Positions 24,401 to 33,507 of a stretch of 64,000 nucleotides of DNA are shown piece after piece. The DNA comes from Galaxea fascicularis. Lineage: Eukaryota > Cnidaria > Anthozoa > Scleractinia > Euphylliidae. Both the position numbers and the translations under genes were made by a program. Numbering within the stretch: the stretch's first letter is position 1; the number at the start of each line of letters is the position of its first letter. Location: positions 31,722,882-31,786,881 of the forward strand of contig OX419338.1 of NCBI GenBank assembly GCA_948470475.1, in the 5' to 3' direction. The notes below the pieces were generated by a model. That model was not told where the DNA came from, searched no databases, and saw nothing but the letters and a program-made list of their open reading frames with translations.

Positions 24401-27400
24401 ACAGAATTAATTGTGGAGAGTTGTGAGACGGGACCTCCGGTTTATCGTCCTTATCCGAGAAGACTAGAAAGTCTAACTATTTGCAGATGTCATTGCAAAG
24501 GAAGCACTTTCTCCTCAGTTATTTAAAGACCCTGAGTGTTGGTCCGGCCGGGGATTTGAACCCACGACCTCCCGCACGGTAGTCCGGCGCTCTACCAACT
24601 GAGCCAACCGGTCGGCCATTCATGGAGACCATGCATGTGAGGGTTGCATATGTAGGTGATTTGTGAGGGGTTTCATGTTTTGCGTTCTAGCTATGTTGTA
24701 GGGCATTTTGCTTCACTCTCGTTCAAGTTCTGTGCTTTTCTGTTCCCACTCCTTCCACCCTTTGTACTTTCTTGACTGGTAAATATTTGGGTTGGCAATT
24801 ATCTCCATTGATTCATCAGTATGACAGTGCCAAGTGGATGTCATCTGCAAGATGGCCAAGTGGTTAAGGCCACTGGATTTCAATACAATAACCTGGGTTC
24901 AAATCCTGCCCTGACCACTAGCTGGTGTTTTCCTGGGTAAGTGCCTGGTTCAACTCCTCAGTCGTCCTTGTAAATAACCAACAGGTCTGCCTCCCACCAG
25001 TTGGGATTCATACAGTTGTAACTCTGTTGTTTTTGTTTGTATTACACGTAATGTTTCAATGTCCCTGAAAAGCCCCTCTAGGGGGGTGGTCAATTAAGTT
25101 AACCCATTTAAGTCCAATGCGCCCCCATGCGCCCTGGCAGACCAACGTCCCTTCTGCCATCTGTGACGTCATCACTTCGAACGGTCAAGGGTAGTTTTGT
25201 TGACTAACGTGTTGATCATAACGAGATCTTTGAAACCATACCAGATTGAGCATGATGCAGTCAAGGGTGCCAAACAAAAAGGCAAAAAACCAAGCAACAC
25301 GAACGCAAAAATTCCTATAAAAATCTGGCCCCACCACCCACTTACCTTTCCTTTCATCAAATCCTAGGATCCTAAACACTTTTCCAGAACCTTTTCCCAC
25401 CAAAACAAAGCCCATTCAATACCCGGCAAAAGCCAAAAAAAAAGAGGTAAAAAGAACAGGAAAAGAGGGAAGAAGAGAAAGCGAAATTTTGCTTTCTGCA
25501 CATGCTTGTACTCTGAAAGCTACATGTAATGTTTTGCATCTGGAGCAGAAGGCCGCGTAGTGCACGACCTGTCAATGGTTTTGTGGTGAGTTTTAGCTCC
25601 TAATTGCTAGATAGTCGCAAGAAAACGACTCGACTACTTGAAAACGTGATTTTCGGCGAAAGTTCCAGATACCGGTGGGTTAAGAAACAAGACAGGTTCA
25701 TCCTTACCAGCAATATTTTTAAGGTTGGCCTGTTGAATTTCACTGTGCTTGGCAAATATGATCTTGCCATTGGCATCCATGGACATGGCTGGCTCCTCTC
25801 TGCCAAGCTACAGATAAAGAACACGGTCAGCATACAAGTACATTGTACAATGCACATGCACAATGCAGGCAAGCAGGAACAGGAATATAGTGTATTGGGT
25901 TGGATTCCAATAATTATTAATTTAAGGATTCATTACGTTAGCAAATTTGTAGGGTTACAGTGATGCATGTAGTAACCTTGCTATAATGCAAGAAACTAAC
26001 CTTAATAAGAATGCTGCCTTCATCGTATCCAAGAGCCACATTATTAGACCCCTTAAGCATGGCCATACTCCACACTCTTTCCAGGCCGTAATTAAGGGTG
26101 CTCTCCAGACGGTAAGTGTTAGCTTGCCAGATGCGAACAGTGCCTGTTGCAAATACAAAAAACCACAGTTAAACAATTTTGATTGCTACACATACATGAC
26201 AAACAGAAGATACATTACATGTACAATGCTGTAGTCTTACTAGAACTTTTACTTACCATCTTCTGAGCCAGTCAAGATAATGGGCAGTTCAGGGTGAAAT
26301 CCAACACAGGAGATATTCTGAGCATGGCCTTCAAGGGTTTGCACACATGTTTTGTTCTGTAAAAGGACAAAAACAATAAAAATTAATAATTTAAAAAGAC
26401 ACATTCCAGGCTTCAGACACAAGGAAACACGACCCTGTTATTGTAAAAAGAGAAATAAGAAAGAACAACAAACCTGGTAATCCCAGATTTTCACAAGCCT
26501 ATCATCTGCACCGGAGATAAGGTATGGTTTTTCTCCCCCATGAAAATAGTCAATGCAATTTACTCCCTGATGAGAAAATTAATAATGGTACAATGTATCC
26601 TTAGTTTTAATTTGAATAAAAACTAACTAGACTGTAACCAACAAATGTGGCTAAATGTAATTTAGGCTAAGTTAAAATCAAGCCAATGCTGGTGAGCAGC
26701 GGTCAGGGAATCACGCGCTTTGAGGTGACATACAGGGTTTCTCGAATCGCACGTGCTGGTCGTTTCTGCTGTGTGAGGTGCTGTTTATTTTCAAGCAGCA
26801 AGCGTTCAGTAGTTCCGCTTTTCCCCCCTTCCCTTCCCTCCCTCATTGGTGGATTCAGTAAGTATAGGGTTGGTAAGTACAGTGTATCTCCACTGACTTA
26901 GTCAGTGTGACGGTGCCTGGTGGGTGGTGACCGCTCGCAGAGTTGCAGTGGAGGCCTGTGAGCTCTGCTCATGGCCTGTGGCTCTGGGCTCGTTGCTCGC
27001 CCTGGATTCACCGCCCACTTTGGCAGGTACCATCTCCAAGCTCATCCATTGGTGATGAGTTTAATGGTGTATTTACATACATATTGTACATAGCAGAGAC
27101 GGAAATAAGGGAAAACAGATTGATAGGTGATAAGTAGCTAGCTTTGCCTAGTTATTGTTTTTATTTTATTCTTGTGAAATTTTACTATATTATTTCATTT
27201 TTGGCTGGCAAATTTGATCGGTAATTACTGATCACCGGCCGTTATTTCCATCCCTGCAGAGTACATCATACACTGTACCTTTTCATGTCCTTCCAGAGTA
27301 AAGTTTGGTGTATTCGAACCCAGCTGCCACACCTTGAAACAAAACAATACTGTAGTTTTAATAATCTGGTCTTGCTAAAACTTGACTGTAAACCTTCATG

Positions 27401-30400
27401 TGTGTTAACGCCACTGTATGCATGAGTACATGTTACAACATTAACAAAAATAAATTGTTATGATATCCAAGACGCAGAGTGGAAAATAGCCCAGGAGTGT
27501 ACCATTTCAAGGCACAAAGTTAACGCATACAGTATACATCTAAAGTATGTACGCTGTAAGCCGACAAGAAAGAGGGAGGTGAAAATAAAATGGAACATCA
27601 ACTTAACTCAAAACTAAATGCACAGTGTAAAACACAACATAAAACATTACCTTGATAGTTCTGTCCAGTGAAGCACTGGCAAATTGGTTGTTATCCTTGG
27701 GGTTGATAACAATCTGCATTACATAATGGGTGTGGCCTTCAAACACTTGACTACACTGCCACTTCTTGTCCCAGTCCCACAGTTTGATGAGCATGTCATC
27801 TGGGTATTGCAAACAACAATAACTATAAACAGCCTGGCACGTCCTTCATTATTGTGTGGTGACAGGCAATGCAGTTGCATTGAATAAATAGGACAACAAC
27901 ATATCAATTTAATCAAAGTAAACTGTTGGAGAAAGACTTTTTATCCACCCACCGCTACTGGTAAGAATGTATGGTTGAGTTGGATGAACAGCGATGGATC
28001 GTAAGTAATCTGAATGAGCTTCGAACCCATAGACCTGTTGAGAAACAGTACAGTTGGGAGTCAAATTACAGAAGCACTACTCACACATGAACAACTTAAG
28101 CATTTTGAGCTCTTACATGGATATATGGTTTGCAACAAAGACTAAAAACACAAGACATTGAAAAAGCCAATAAGCATCAGACAGAAGTATTCACTGTTAA
28201 AGTTATGGTAAAATCCTCTATTTAAGTCCTGGGGAGTATTAATCTCCAGAACATTCACCGGGAATGTTCTTTAGAAAAGCAGGGTGCTGAATAGAGGGGG
28301 GGGGGAGTGGGGAAAGAAGGGGGAGGGATTTTGAACCTGATGAGGATTGACAATTATTAATATCAAGGAAAATGAACAGAAAAGACACTAATGCAATTAA
28401 TGAGGTTTCTAGAAAGTCAGGGCTTTGTACACTGTACCTTCTCAAGTGTATTGTAGTTGAACACCCTCAACATCATATCATCCTTTGTGACAAAAACAGA
28501 AGCAAAATTAATATGTTGTACAAGTACTGTAAATAGCTGACATGTATTGTACTTGGATCACAATCATTTTACATGTATTCATTTTGGTAGACTGTTTACG
28601 TTGTATATGTACAGAGCAGTGCAGAAATAAGCGTCCTACACACACGCAAAGGGCGTGCACGTTTTCTTGCATATAGGCATCTAGAAATGTGCATGTCAAC
28701 ACGTGCATTTAATGCCCATGTTTGCTTTTGTTCTTCATTCACATAACTTTGTTTTGTGTTTCATTGTTCAGTAAAACAAAATAATGACATGCAACATTTC
28801 ACCACAAGACAACACTTAAATGAATAATTTATTTGAGATATGGCCTACAGTCAACAAACTGCATCATTTTTTGAGTCCCTTATGATCTGTCACATTGCTG
28901 AATCAACTTTTCATTAATTTTCTCTTAGCATAATCCTGTACTGAAAATGTTTTTAAAATCTGATTCACTTCACTGTTGACCACGAACAAATTTAAACTTC
29001 CATGGATTCAACTGAATAAACCACTCGGATGTAGTGAACATTGAATCGATCGCGATGGATGCTTTTCACTATGGGCTCTGGTTTTCAACTTGTGGCCGGT
29101 GCATTGACAATTACAGACAGTATTAGTAACTGCAATCACCACCTAACTAATTAACGTTTTTACAAGGGGCATGCACAAAAATAAAACAATATCACAATAA
29201 AGCACACACACACACAGATAATTATTTTGAGTAAGTGTTCTTAGCCAGTTAACTATACTCACAGATCCAGTGACAACCCAGTTCTTTCTTGGGACAAACT
29301 TGGATGTACGTACTGAAAGTTAAATCAAACCCAGCAGTTGTAAAAAATACTTAAGTAAATGTGCTAAAATGCAACTTACAGTCGATAAAAGATAATTATT
29401 TTATAGGTGCTGAGATCAATCTTTGATCCAGAAAGGATTCAACAAAATCACACAAACATACTTTTGCTTGCTCATTCAGTGTAAACAACTACAGTATTTT
29501 ATAGATCTTTTCATTGTATTTTCATGTACATGTACACTGTATGATTGTAATCAAAACTACAGTATACAGAAAGTCAACAATCCTACCTGGCAAATCAGTG
29601 ACTTCAAAAGTCTTGACGAGTGTTTGAGACTCATAGTTCCAGACATGAACATTACCATTGTACAAACTTGCCAACATCCATGGCTCAGTGGGATGTACAT
29701 CAACACACTTAACACGGTCTGAACGAGCTGAGAGCTTTCGCTGTTGAAAGAGAGCAAGTTGTTAGCATACAAAATTTGCTGATCCAAATTACATAGTCTA
29801 TGAAACCACATGACTGGTCGCTCAAAAGCCTGGTCACTCAACAGTACTCCAAGATTAAAGAACGCTGAGGTTTCCAGTTCACTTTGACCCTTTGATCAGC
29901 ATCAAATTTCTTGTTGCAATATCAACGCTTAACAAAACTGAGTACTCACAAGAATTAAGGACAGGATCACAGAAGATAAATTTGCTTGATATCATTGACT
30001 CCCCACTACATGTATAAATTCTATACGAAATGTGTAGCAGGCGCGGATCCAGGATTTTGAAATGGGGGGGTGAATTTTTGTAATAATGTAATAGAAGCAA
30101 AGCCTGTTTGAGGTGTTTATTTAAATATTTGAGGGATAAGAAAAAAAAGAAAGAAGGGGGCTCTGAAAATTCATCCATTTCACCTCCCTTGGATCTGTGC
30201 CTGTGTAGGGGTAACAAAATTAATGAGAATTTAAAGTTTGATCTTAAGGTTTTAAGGAATCATCAAAAAATCCTAAAGCATTTCACAAGAAGTCTATGAC
30301 AAAAATGTAAGAGAAACTTTTTAAAAGGTAATCAATAAATAAGACAGAAAGGATTTCTCAACTGAAAACATAGGGTTACATGTAGCTCATAGTAACTACA

Positions 30401-31052
30401 AAACATTTCGGTACAGCCTCATACATACAGTATCTAACAATGCATTACTCTCAAATTAATAATTGGGCTTCGTGTACCACCAGCTAATTCTAAAGATCAG
30501 TCTGTTGGTTAAAATATTTTGATTCTCGAATGTATAACAAGGTATATTGATTTCTCTATAAAAAAAAAAAGGGAAAGAAAATTAATGATACACTAGAGTT
30601 GACCCTTAACTTGCTACAGGTTGTAAGGACTTTAAAAAACAAGTTACCTCGCTCAAAACTACATGTAAGGCGAAGACAATTTTACCAATTACCGATTACC
30701 AGTGACACATGTAATCGTGTCATGAACGGACTCAGGGAAATTCCTCGGGCTCTTTTAAGATTATATGTTGTACGGCCATAGCAAAATTTAACTCACCTTC
30801 ACATCTAACCTCAACGGCTGTTGATTCCATGAAAATATGAATAGAAAAAGAAGAGTTAGCGTATAAACTTGGTAACGAGCAAGAAACTAAGATTGAAATC
30901 GATCAACTTGCTGAAGGAATGAAAAAGCCCGTAAATGTTTATACGCACAAGAGACCCGATATAACATATCACAACCCTTAAAAATCTAAAAAAAGAAGGG
31001 AAATAGTCCTAAGAATCATATATGACTGGAAAAAGACGACAAACTTTACCAT
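3465..31052 (-). CDS. COPB2: Coatomer subunit beta-prime (beta'-COP), 29 coding exons
   Basis: Beta'-COP is a subunit of the COPI coat (B-subcomplex with alpha- and epsilon-COP) that drives retrograde Golgi-to-ER vesicle traffic and binds dilysine cargo signals. Coding exons, in transcript order (high to low coordinate): 31050-31052, 30797-30817, 29587-29740, 29263-29312, 28438-28482, 27953-28034, 27651-27799, 27279-27332, 26474-26566, 26257-26356, 26001-26143, 25708-25807, 23921-24020, 23443-23553, 22599-22684, 22320-22426, 20786-20929, 19938-20068, 11048-11195, 10441-10547, 9808-9871, 8807-9021, 8453-8545, 6767-6890, 6113-6169, 5814-5885, 5493-5693, 4348-4401, 3465-3530. Every intron is GT-AG, every phase matches, and the total is 2,874 nt (957 residues plus TGA). 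The protein aligns in my memory to vertebrate beta'-COP from the first residues (MPLRLDVK) through [34 protein letters not shown] and [13 protein letters not shown]. Human COPB2 is 906 residues; the extra length is in the C-terminal tail. The first coding exon contributes only the initiator ATG. No frameshift or stop was seen. Confidence 0.97.
4190..4219. repeat. (AAAAT)n microsatellite
   Basis: About six uninterrupted AAAAT units lie in the last COPB2 intron. No function inferred. Confidence 0.9.
4522..4557 (-). CDS. Possible alternative first exon for an acidic microprotein
   Basis: Inside the intron between COPB2 exons 27 and 28, the - strand has an ATG (4557-4555, +4 G) followed by 12 open codons rich in Ser and a donor AAG|GTACC at a codon boundary. 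COPB2 exons 28 and 29 are both phase 0, so this exon would join them in frame and encode about 51 residues, mostly Asp. No acceptor is needed because it would be a first exon. This may be coincidence: the region has no clear TATA box and I recognise no homologue. Confidence 0.25.
4880..5012 (+). repeat. SINE 3'-half fragment
   Basis: The stretch from TAGTTGTTGGTTCTCTACTC through CCAAAAACCAACATTTCATT followed by (TTTGA)-type AT-rich tail matches, in order, the 3' part of the tRNA-derived fragment at 23,056-23,210. The tRNA-like head is missing here. Confidence 0.5.
6586..6735 (+). repeat. 150-bp dispersed repeat, copy 1 (divergent)
   Basis: Shares the order AACTTTGATTCACT, CTCTGCACTGTTTG, GGGATCAAGCCACTTT, TTCACAAGTGCAG with the copies at 7377-7526 and 19,190-19,344. 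All three have the same orientation and lie in COPB2 introns. I know no family name, and there are no evident terminal repeats. Confidence 0.65.
6992..7160. mobile_element. MITE with ~60-bp terminal inverted repeats
   Basis: The left arm begins GAATTACCTTAGGCCTC and runs through AGCGAGTCTAAGTGCT to CATATGCAAAT. The right arm is its near-perfect complement ending at 7160 (GGTAATTC). Only about 50 bp lie between the arms. The size and structure are typical of a non-autonomous DNA transposon inserted in a COPB2 intron. The superfamily is not determined. Confidence 0.75.
7377..7526 (+). repeat. 150-bp dispersed repeat, copy 2
   Basis: Close match to the copy at 19,190-19,344: GGCGACAAGCTTCAGTTTCT, CTCTGCACTGTTTG and AGTTAGGAGTTTTGTGTGAT are shared exactly. 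Same orientation as the other copies. Confidence 0.75.
8072..8088 (+). repeat. Poly-G tract
   Basis: Seventeen consecutive G in a COPB2 intron. Long open frames across it are low-complexity artefacts. Confidence 0.85.
9910..10250. mobile_element. Possible hAT-like non-autonomous element
   Basis: Ends are CAGGGTTGTCAC at 9910 and GTGGCAACCCTG at 10,250, a roughly 12-bp inverted repeat with the CAGGG start common in hAT elements. The interior has internal inverted similarity (ATGGTAAGC and TTTACCCA-like blocks) and no transposase. I see no 8-bp target duplication, so the call is tentative. Confidence 0.4.
10698..10900. repeat. Fragment of the TAGGGAGCTTA MITE family
   Basis: TTAGGGAGCTTAAG followed by a GGCGAC-rich stretch resembles the left end of the element at 19,532-19,890, and TAGCGATTATTCCAATTTTT matches its interior in inverted sense. 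The right end is unclear. Confidence 0.4.
11492..11780. mobile_element. 289-bp TAA-flanked MITE, copy 1
   Basis: Terminal inverted repeats start AGGCCGATTTACA and end TGTAAATCGGCCC, flanked on both sides by TAA (11,489-11,491 and 11,781-11,783). A second copy with the same TAA flanks is at 21,378-21,667. A 3-bp TAA/TWA duplication fits the PIF/Harbinger superfamily by general knowledge. The interior repeats CTACGACTGTCG-type motifs and has no coding capacity. Confidence 0.82.
11929..12188 (-). repeat. 3' LTR of the BEL/Pao element
   Basis: 260 bp, on the + strand starting TGTCGTGAAT and ending CGCGACACA. It contains three CACGTG sites, two of them within the palindrome CACGTGATCACGTG at 12,079-12,092. 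It differs from the other LTR near 11,998 (G/T) and 12,153 (C/T). Confidence 0.95.
12189..12198 (-). other. Polypurine tract
   Basis: AAAGGGGGAG on the - strand directly abuts the 3' LTR. This is the expected plus-strand DNA priming site of an LTR retrotransposon. Confidence 0.85.
12205..17430 (-). pseudogene. BEL/Pao gag-pol polyprotein with two nonsense codons
   Basis: The frame begins at the ATG at 17,430-17,428; an upstream in-frame GTG at 17,439 overlaps the primer-binding site and is unlikely to be the start. Visible in order are a gag region with three zinc-knuckle-like Cys/His clusters (about residues 268-331), an aspartic protease active site DTGAQRS (about 393), reverse transcriptase with LVGDIEKAF and FYVDDLVSS (YVDD about 807), an RNase H region starting at [15 protein letters not shown], and an integrase zinc finger (HKRVHH with CTVC). 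After the TAA at 13,267-13,269 the same frame continues with the integrase catalytic core: GVDYAGP gives the first Asp, VSDNAKTF the second Asp and GGFFERM the Glu. A TGA at 12,739-12,741 interrupts again, and the same frame then carries the C-terminal domain with [12 protein letters not shown], ending at 12,205. There is no frameshift. Confidence 0.92.
17440..17457 (-). other. Primer-binding site matching tRNA-Tyr
   Basis: Two bases inside the 5' LTR, the - strand reads TGGTCCTTCGAGCCGGAT. This is the exact complement of the 3' end of animal tRNA-Tyr (CCGGCTCGAAGGA plus CCA) as I know it, for 18 nt. Confidence 0.8.
17460..17719 (-). repeat. 5' LTR of the BEL/Pao element
   Basis: 260 bp, TGTCGTGAAT to CGCGACACA on the + strand. 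It has the same CACGTGATCACGTG palindrome (17,610-17,623). Two differences from the 3' LTR in 260 bp (about 0.8 percent) indicate a recent insertion. Confidence 0.95.
18010..18345. repeat. Probable inverted-repeat element with GTCCACACG ends
   Basis: TCTCCGTCCACACG near the left end and CGTGTGGACGAAGG near the right end are inverted relative to each other, and another CTGTCCACACGTAT lies between. This resembles a MITE family, but I cannot fix exact ends. Confidence 0.4.
18345..18690. repeat. Diverged copy of the TAGGGAGCTTA MITE family
   Basis: Shares with 19,532-19,890 the ordered blocks TACATTTCTTTG, GTCTTCTGCAAAA, GAAATGACCAAA, TTTCTCGAGAA, GAGCGCA and TTGGAAT.ATCGCGA. It includes a (CAAA)n tract at about 18,476-18,500. 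Confidence 0.6.
19190..19344 (+). repeat. 150-bp dispersed repeat, copy 3
   Basis: Same element and orientation as 7377-7526 and 6586-6735, in the largest COPB2 intron. Confidence 0.75.
19532..19890. mobile_element. MITE, ~359 bp, TAGGGAGCTTA/TAAGGTCCCTA ends
   Basis: The left end is TAGGGAGCTTACGACGGCAA followed by CGAGAACGCC. The right end holds GGCGTTCTCGTTGCCGTCG and then TAAGGTCCCTA, an inverted repeat interrupted by a short insertion. It has no coding capacity. Related copies lie at 18,345-18,690 and 10,698-10,900. Confidence 0.7.
21378..21667. mobile_element. 290-bp TAA-flanked MITE, copy 2
   Basis: Same family as 11,492-11,780 with about 90 percent visible identity. Ends are AGGCCGATTTACACGG and CCGTGTAAATCGACCC, flanked by TAA at 21,375-21,377 and 21,668-21,670. 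Confidence 0.82.
22020..22172 (-). repeat. tRNA-derived SINE
   Basis: On the - strand a tRNA-like head has an A box (TAGCACAGTGGTTAGAGCG) and a B box (GGTCATGGGTTCGACTCC). It is followed by an unrelated AT-rich body with TTTCCGAGTATTTCCACTTG. The anticodon arm is not tRNA-like, so it is a SINE and not a functional tRNA gene. Confidence 0.7.
23056..23210 (+). repeat. tRNA-derived SINE, truncated head
   Basis: Begins with a B box (AGGTTCGATTCCTGGTCTC), then GTGGGTTGAGTTTGTCGTTA, GTTCTTGTCCGG and CTCAAAAACCGACACC, the same block order as the fragment at 4880-5012. The A box is lost or unrecognisable. Confidence 0.6.
24223..24617 (-). repeat. tRNA-derived SINE, full-length, family 1
   Basis: On the - strand the head GGCCGACCGGTTGGCTCAGT has an A box (TGGCTCAGTTGGTAGAGCG) and a B box (GGTCGTGGGTTCAAATCC). 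A ~300-bp body includes TTATTTAAA-type, AGACTTTCTAGTCTTCTCGG and GACGTTAAAGAACCAC blocks, ending in AAATACATAAAGTAAAG. A second copy is at 38,402-38,632. Confidence 0.82.
24848..25100 (+). repeat. tRNA-Leu/Ser-like SINE, family 2
   Basis: A box TGGCCAAGTGGTTAAGGC and B box CTGGGTTCAAATCCTG occur at tRNA spacing. The body has CTGGGTAAGTGCCTGG and TGGGATTCATACAGTTGTAA and ends AAGCCCCTCTAGGGGGGTGG. Its orientation is opposite to COPB2. Confidence 0.7.
26001..31052 (-). other. COPB2: COPB2 exons 1-11: N-terminal WD40 propeller
   Basis: These exons encode residues 1-298, the first seven-bladed WD40 beta-propeller. Typical blade endings are visible: VHVWNYES in exon 3, LIKLWDWD in exon 7, IKVWQLG across exons 7-8, VKIWDYQ in exon 9 and GTVRIWQ at the exon 10/11 join. 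This propeller is the face known to bind dilysine retrieval signals in the COPI family. The proximal promoter should lie upstream of 31,052, where the sequence has no obvious TATA box. Confidence 0.9.
27093..27259. mobile_element. ~167-bp MITE, copy 1
   Basis: GCAGAGACGGAAATAA at the left and TTATTTCCATCCCTGC at the right form a short terminal inverted repeat. The AT-rich interior is shared with 34,603-34,763. Confidence 0.65.
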
Positions 31053-32595
31053 GATGGCCACAAAAATCGATTAAAACTGAGTAAATTGAGTCTAGAATTC
31101 ACTGTCAAAATGGCCGACGTGGCATTGAAAGCCTCGTTCACGTGTTTTTTGCAAAACCGCTGGACACTCTGCCTTCGGATGTCGTATTAAAACGCGTGCG
31201 AGTAGACGCAAGTTGCGTTCAACACGTTCTTTGCTTTCAGACATGATCGATCCCTTTTTCTGCAAAGAAATAATTTCATTTTTTACTGTTCATGGCCATC
31301 AGTGCAAGAATAAGTGAATCAGCAACTAATTTTCTTCAGGCCACTCGTCCGCGTCATTAGTTTGTCTGTGATGTCATTAGCTTCAAACTGTGCTCTCTGA
31401 GTTCAGTTTACAGTTGCGTTTCATTGAAGAACATTTTGCAAACCATCCCTCCAAGACGTTGTTCAACAAACGAAACGGCACGGCCTCGGATTGGGTTTTG
31501 AATTACGTACATTCCATGCTCCCCTATTTTCAGAAGATCGATTAGTCCTGAAGCCGTATTGTACTTTTCGAGGTCAGTTTATACCGTAAAGTTTACTACC
31601 TTCATTCAGTCGGACTTCCATATTATTTCCCGCTTCAGCCGCTTGTATTTCCATCGTTAACTTTCTAACTAGAACTACATGAGAAACGAGAGGGGGCGAG
31701 GGGCAATCAGTGCTAATGGAGGCGGCTATTTAACGGTCATCCATTCATTTATATATCCATCATTTAATATCCATCCAGAGCTATCAACATTTATAAAATT
31801 ACTAGTGCATTCATTAAATCAGTTATTATCGCGTCAATGCTCTGGAATTTCTTCTTTCTATTAAGCGATGAAAAATAACATAGTACTGAAATCGGATATG
31901 AAAGCATAGTTTTGCCAAGAAATTTGGCAATTCAATCTAAGCGTCAGTTATTGATGATAAAAAAAACATGTATATTACAATAAGGCAAATACAATATGTA
32001 AATCAAGTTTAATGTTAAATGTAATACAGTGCAGTATTCGGAGAGATGCCAATATCGCACGTAAAAATCTGGCTCAAAAAAAAAAAACGCGGGATCTTCC
32101 AAAAACTTTCTAAGCTTGTAAATCCGAAATGTGCCCTCAGACTTAGAGCTGTTCTCTGTTCAAATTAACCTGACCTTTGCCTTTCGGCCTTTAGCAGTAT
32201 CACGTGACACAAGTTAAAGCATGCACAGAGGTTGCCGTTGAGTCGCGGTCTTCAACGGTTGCGCCATTAATACAGTTGTCCGTTTGACCTTTTTCTGAAA
32301 GGATAAAAGAACTCACCTTCTTACAGAAGAAGGTGTAAATGATTTTTGACGTCGAGGTACGTAAACAACCACCCAAATTTGCTCAACCGCCGTCTAGATT
32401 TCCATCGTACATCACGCTCATCACAACTTCGTGTCATTGGTGACGGTTGAGTTATTGTGATGCTTTGATTCTCTCCACAGTCTGTATTTATATTAAGACT
32501 TTTTGTCTTTGTACTTAGTTAGCTAAAGGGCTGAACAAGCTGAACCTAGCATCCACTGAGGCAGTGAACACCGAAGCGAACAGGGAATTTGGGAA

Positions 32596-32991
32596 ATGTT
32601 GCCGGCATTGAAGGTGAGAAGATTTTACCAAAATACTGTACAGTGGCTCCATGTTTATTCAAACTGCTCGCCTAGAAAGCTTCGTACAAGGTAAGGAAGA
32701 TATTTATTCTTTGAAAACGTATCAGGATATTTCATTCCGGCTTTAGTTTAATCGATGAGCATCACGAATTCATCACATGGAATTTTTTTGCGAGGCGGAT
32801 TTCATAACACAAATACAGTTCCTTCTACATGTAGTATCCAGTGGTTTCCGGTTAAAACAGAGGCGTTGTCGTTTATGCTTTCATCTGATGAGTTGTCGCT
32901 ACCGGATCGGATGGTAGAAGAGAGTGCTAAGATTTTGGAACTTGTCCACCGATCTCTTTCAATCGTCAGCTATACTCAGCCTTTTATGTAA
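32596..32991 (+). CDS. Candidate two-exon small protein with mitochondrial-type N-terminus
   Basis: Exon 1 is 32,596-32,690 and the proposed exon 2 is 32,835-32,991, predicting 83 residues. Exon 1 encodes an Arg/Lys-rich, acid-free segment of 32 residues with alternating hydrophobics, like a mitochondrial presequence, and ends at a strong donor (CAAG|GTAAGG). The acceptor TTCCTTCTACATGTAG keeps phase and opens a frame of 51 codons containing a plausible helix (MVEESAKILELVHRSL), with stop TAA at 32,989-32,991. It is transcribed divergently from COPB2 (start codons 1.5 kb apart). The coding sequence stops just before a LINE-like 3' tail, so the real gene may have been truncated or the second exon may be fortuitous. 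Family not recognised. Confidence 0.3.
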
Positions 32992-32999
32992 ATATTTGT

Positions 33000-33140
33000 G
33001 GATTAGCTTTATTTTTATTTTATACCTTTGTATACTTGGTATACTTGATGTTGTAATTAGATAGGCAGGTCCACATCAGCCATTGGCTGACTTTTACCAA
33101 CCTGTGTCAACAAATAAAGCTAAGTATGTATGTATGTATA
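33000..33140 (+). repeat. LINE 3' tail with (TATG)n
   Basis: TGACTTTTACCAACCTGTGT, AATAAAGCTAAG and then a tandem TATG tail are the layout of CR1/L2-type LINE 3' ends, which finish in short tandem repeats. No reverse-transcriptase frame remains immediately upstream. Confidence 0.55.
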
Positions 33141-33147
33141 CTCCGTT

Positions 33148-33200
33148 CACACCAAAGCTTAAACGTGTTAAAAATTAAAACACGTTTAAGCTTTGGTGTG
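33148..33200. repeat. Perfect 22-bp hairpin
   Basis: Arms 33,148-33,169 (CACACCAAAGCTTAAACGTG then TT) and 33,179-33,200 are exact complements around a 9-base AT loop. Probably the core of a small inverted-repeat element. Confidence 0.8.
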
Positions 33201-33507
33201 CACGGGATATCAGTTCTTATGCCATGACTAGGACGTTATTTTAGCAGAAAGGAGACTGCCCACGTTGTTTACACTGCCATCCGTGTTTTCCGGTTAAACT
33301 CAGTATTCCGCTCACTCGCGGTCTACGATTGGAGAACAAAACAATAGATGATGCAACACAAACAATACCCCTAGCCCTGATAACAAAAAAAAGCTACAGG
33401 TCATAACCATAGGAAGCCAGTGAAAATATGGGTCGGGACGGGCTATAGGGTTACTCACTCATTGCTCTCAAAATGTTTCGGGAAGATATATATGTTGTGC
33501 CGCGTAG

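Larger units (their letters stand above)
11048..25807 (-). other. COPB2: COPB2 exons 12-19: second WD40 propeller
   Basis: Residues 299-607 form the second, more divergent propeller. Exon 12 carries the [10 protein letters not shown] motif, exon 14 the [19 protein letters not shown] segment, exon 16 the GLAFFDW strand, and exon 19 [15 protein letters not shown] followed by the LEYQTAVMR helix that begins the solenoid. The intron between exons 18 and 19 is 8,742 bp (11,196-19,937) and contains the BEL/Pao retrotransposon. Confidence 0.9.

Noticed and set aside
31110..31190. 26-codon + strand ORF (MADVALKAS...) opposite the COPB2 leader
   Set aside because: Short, ends in a stop with no clear donor. 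The ATGGCCGAC is more likely a YY1-like promoter motif or chance.
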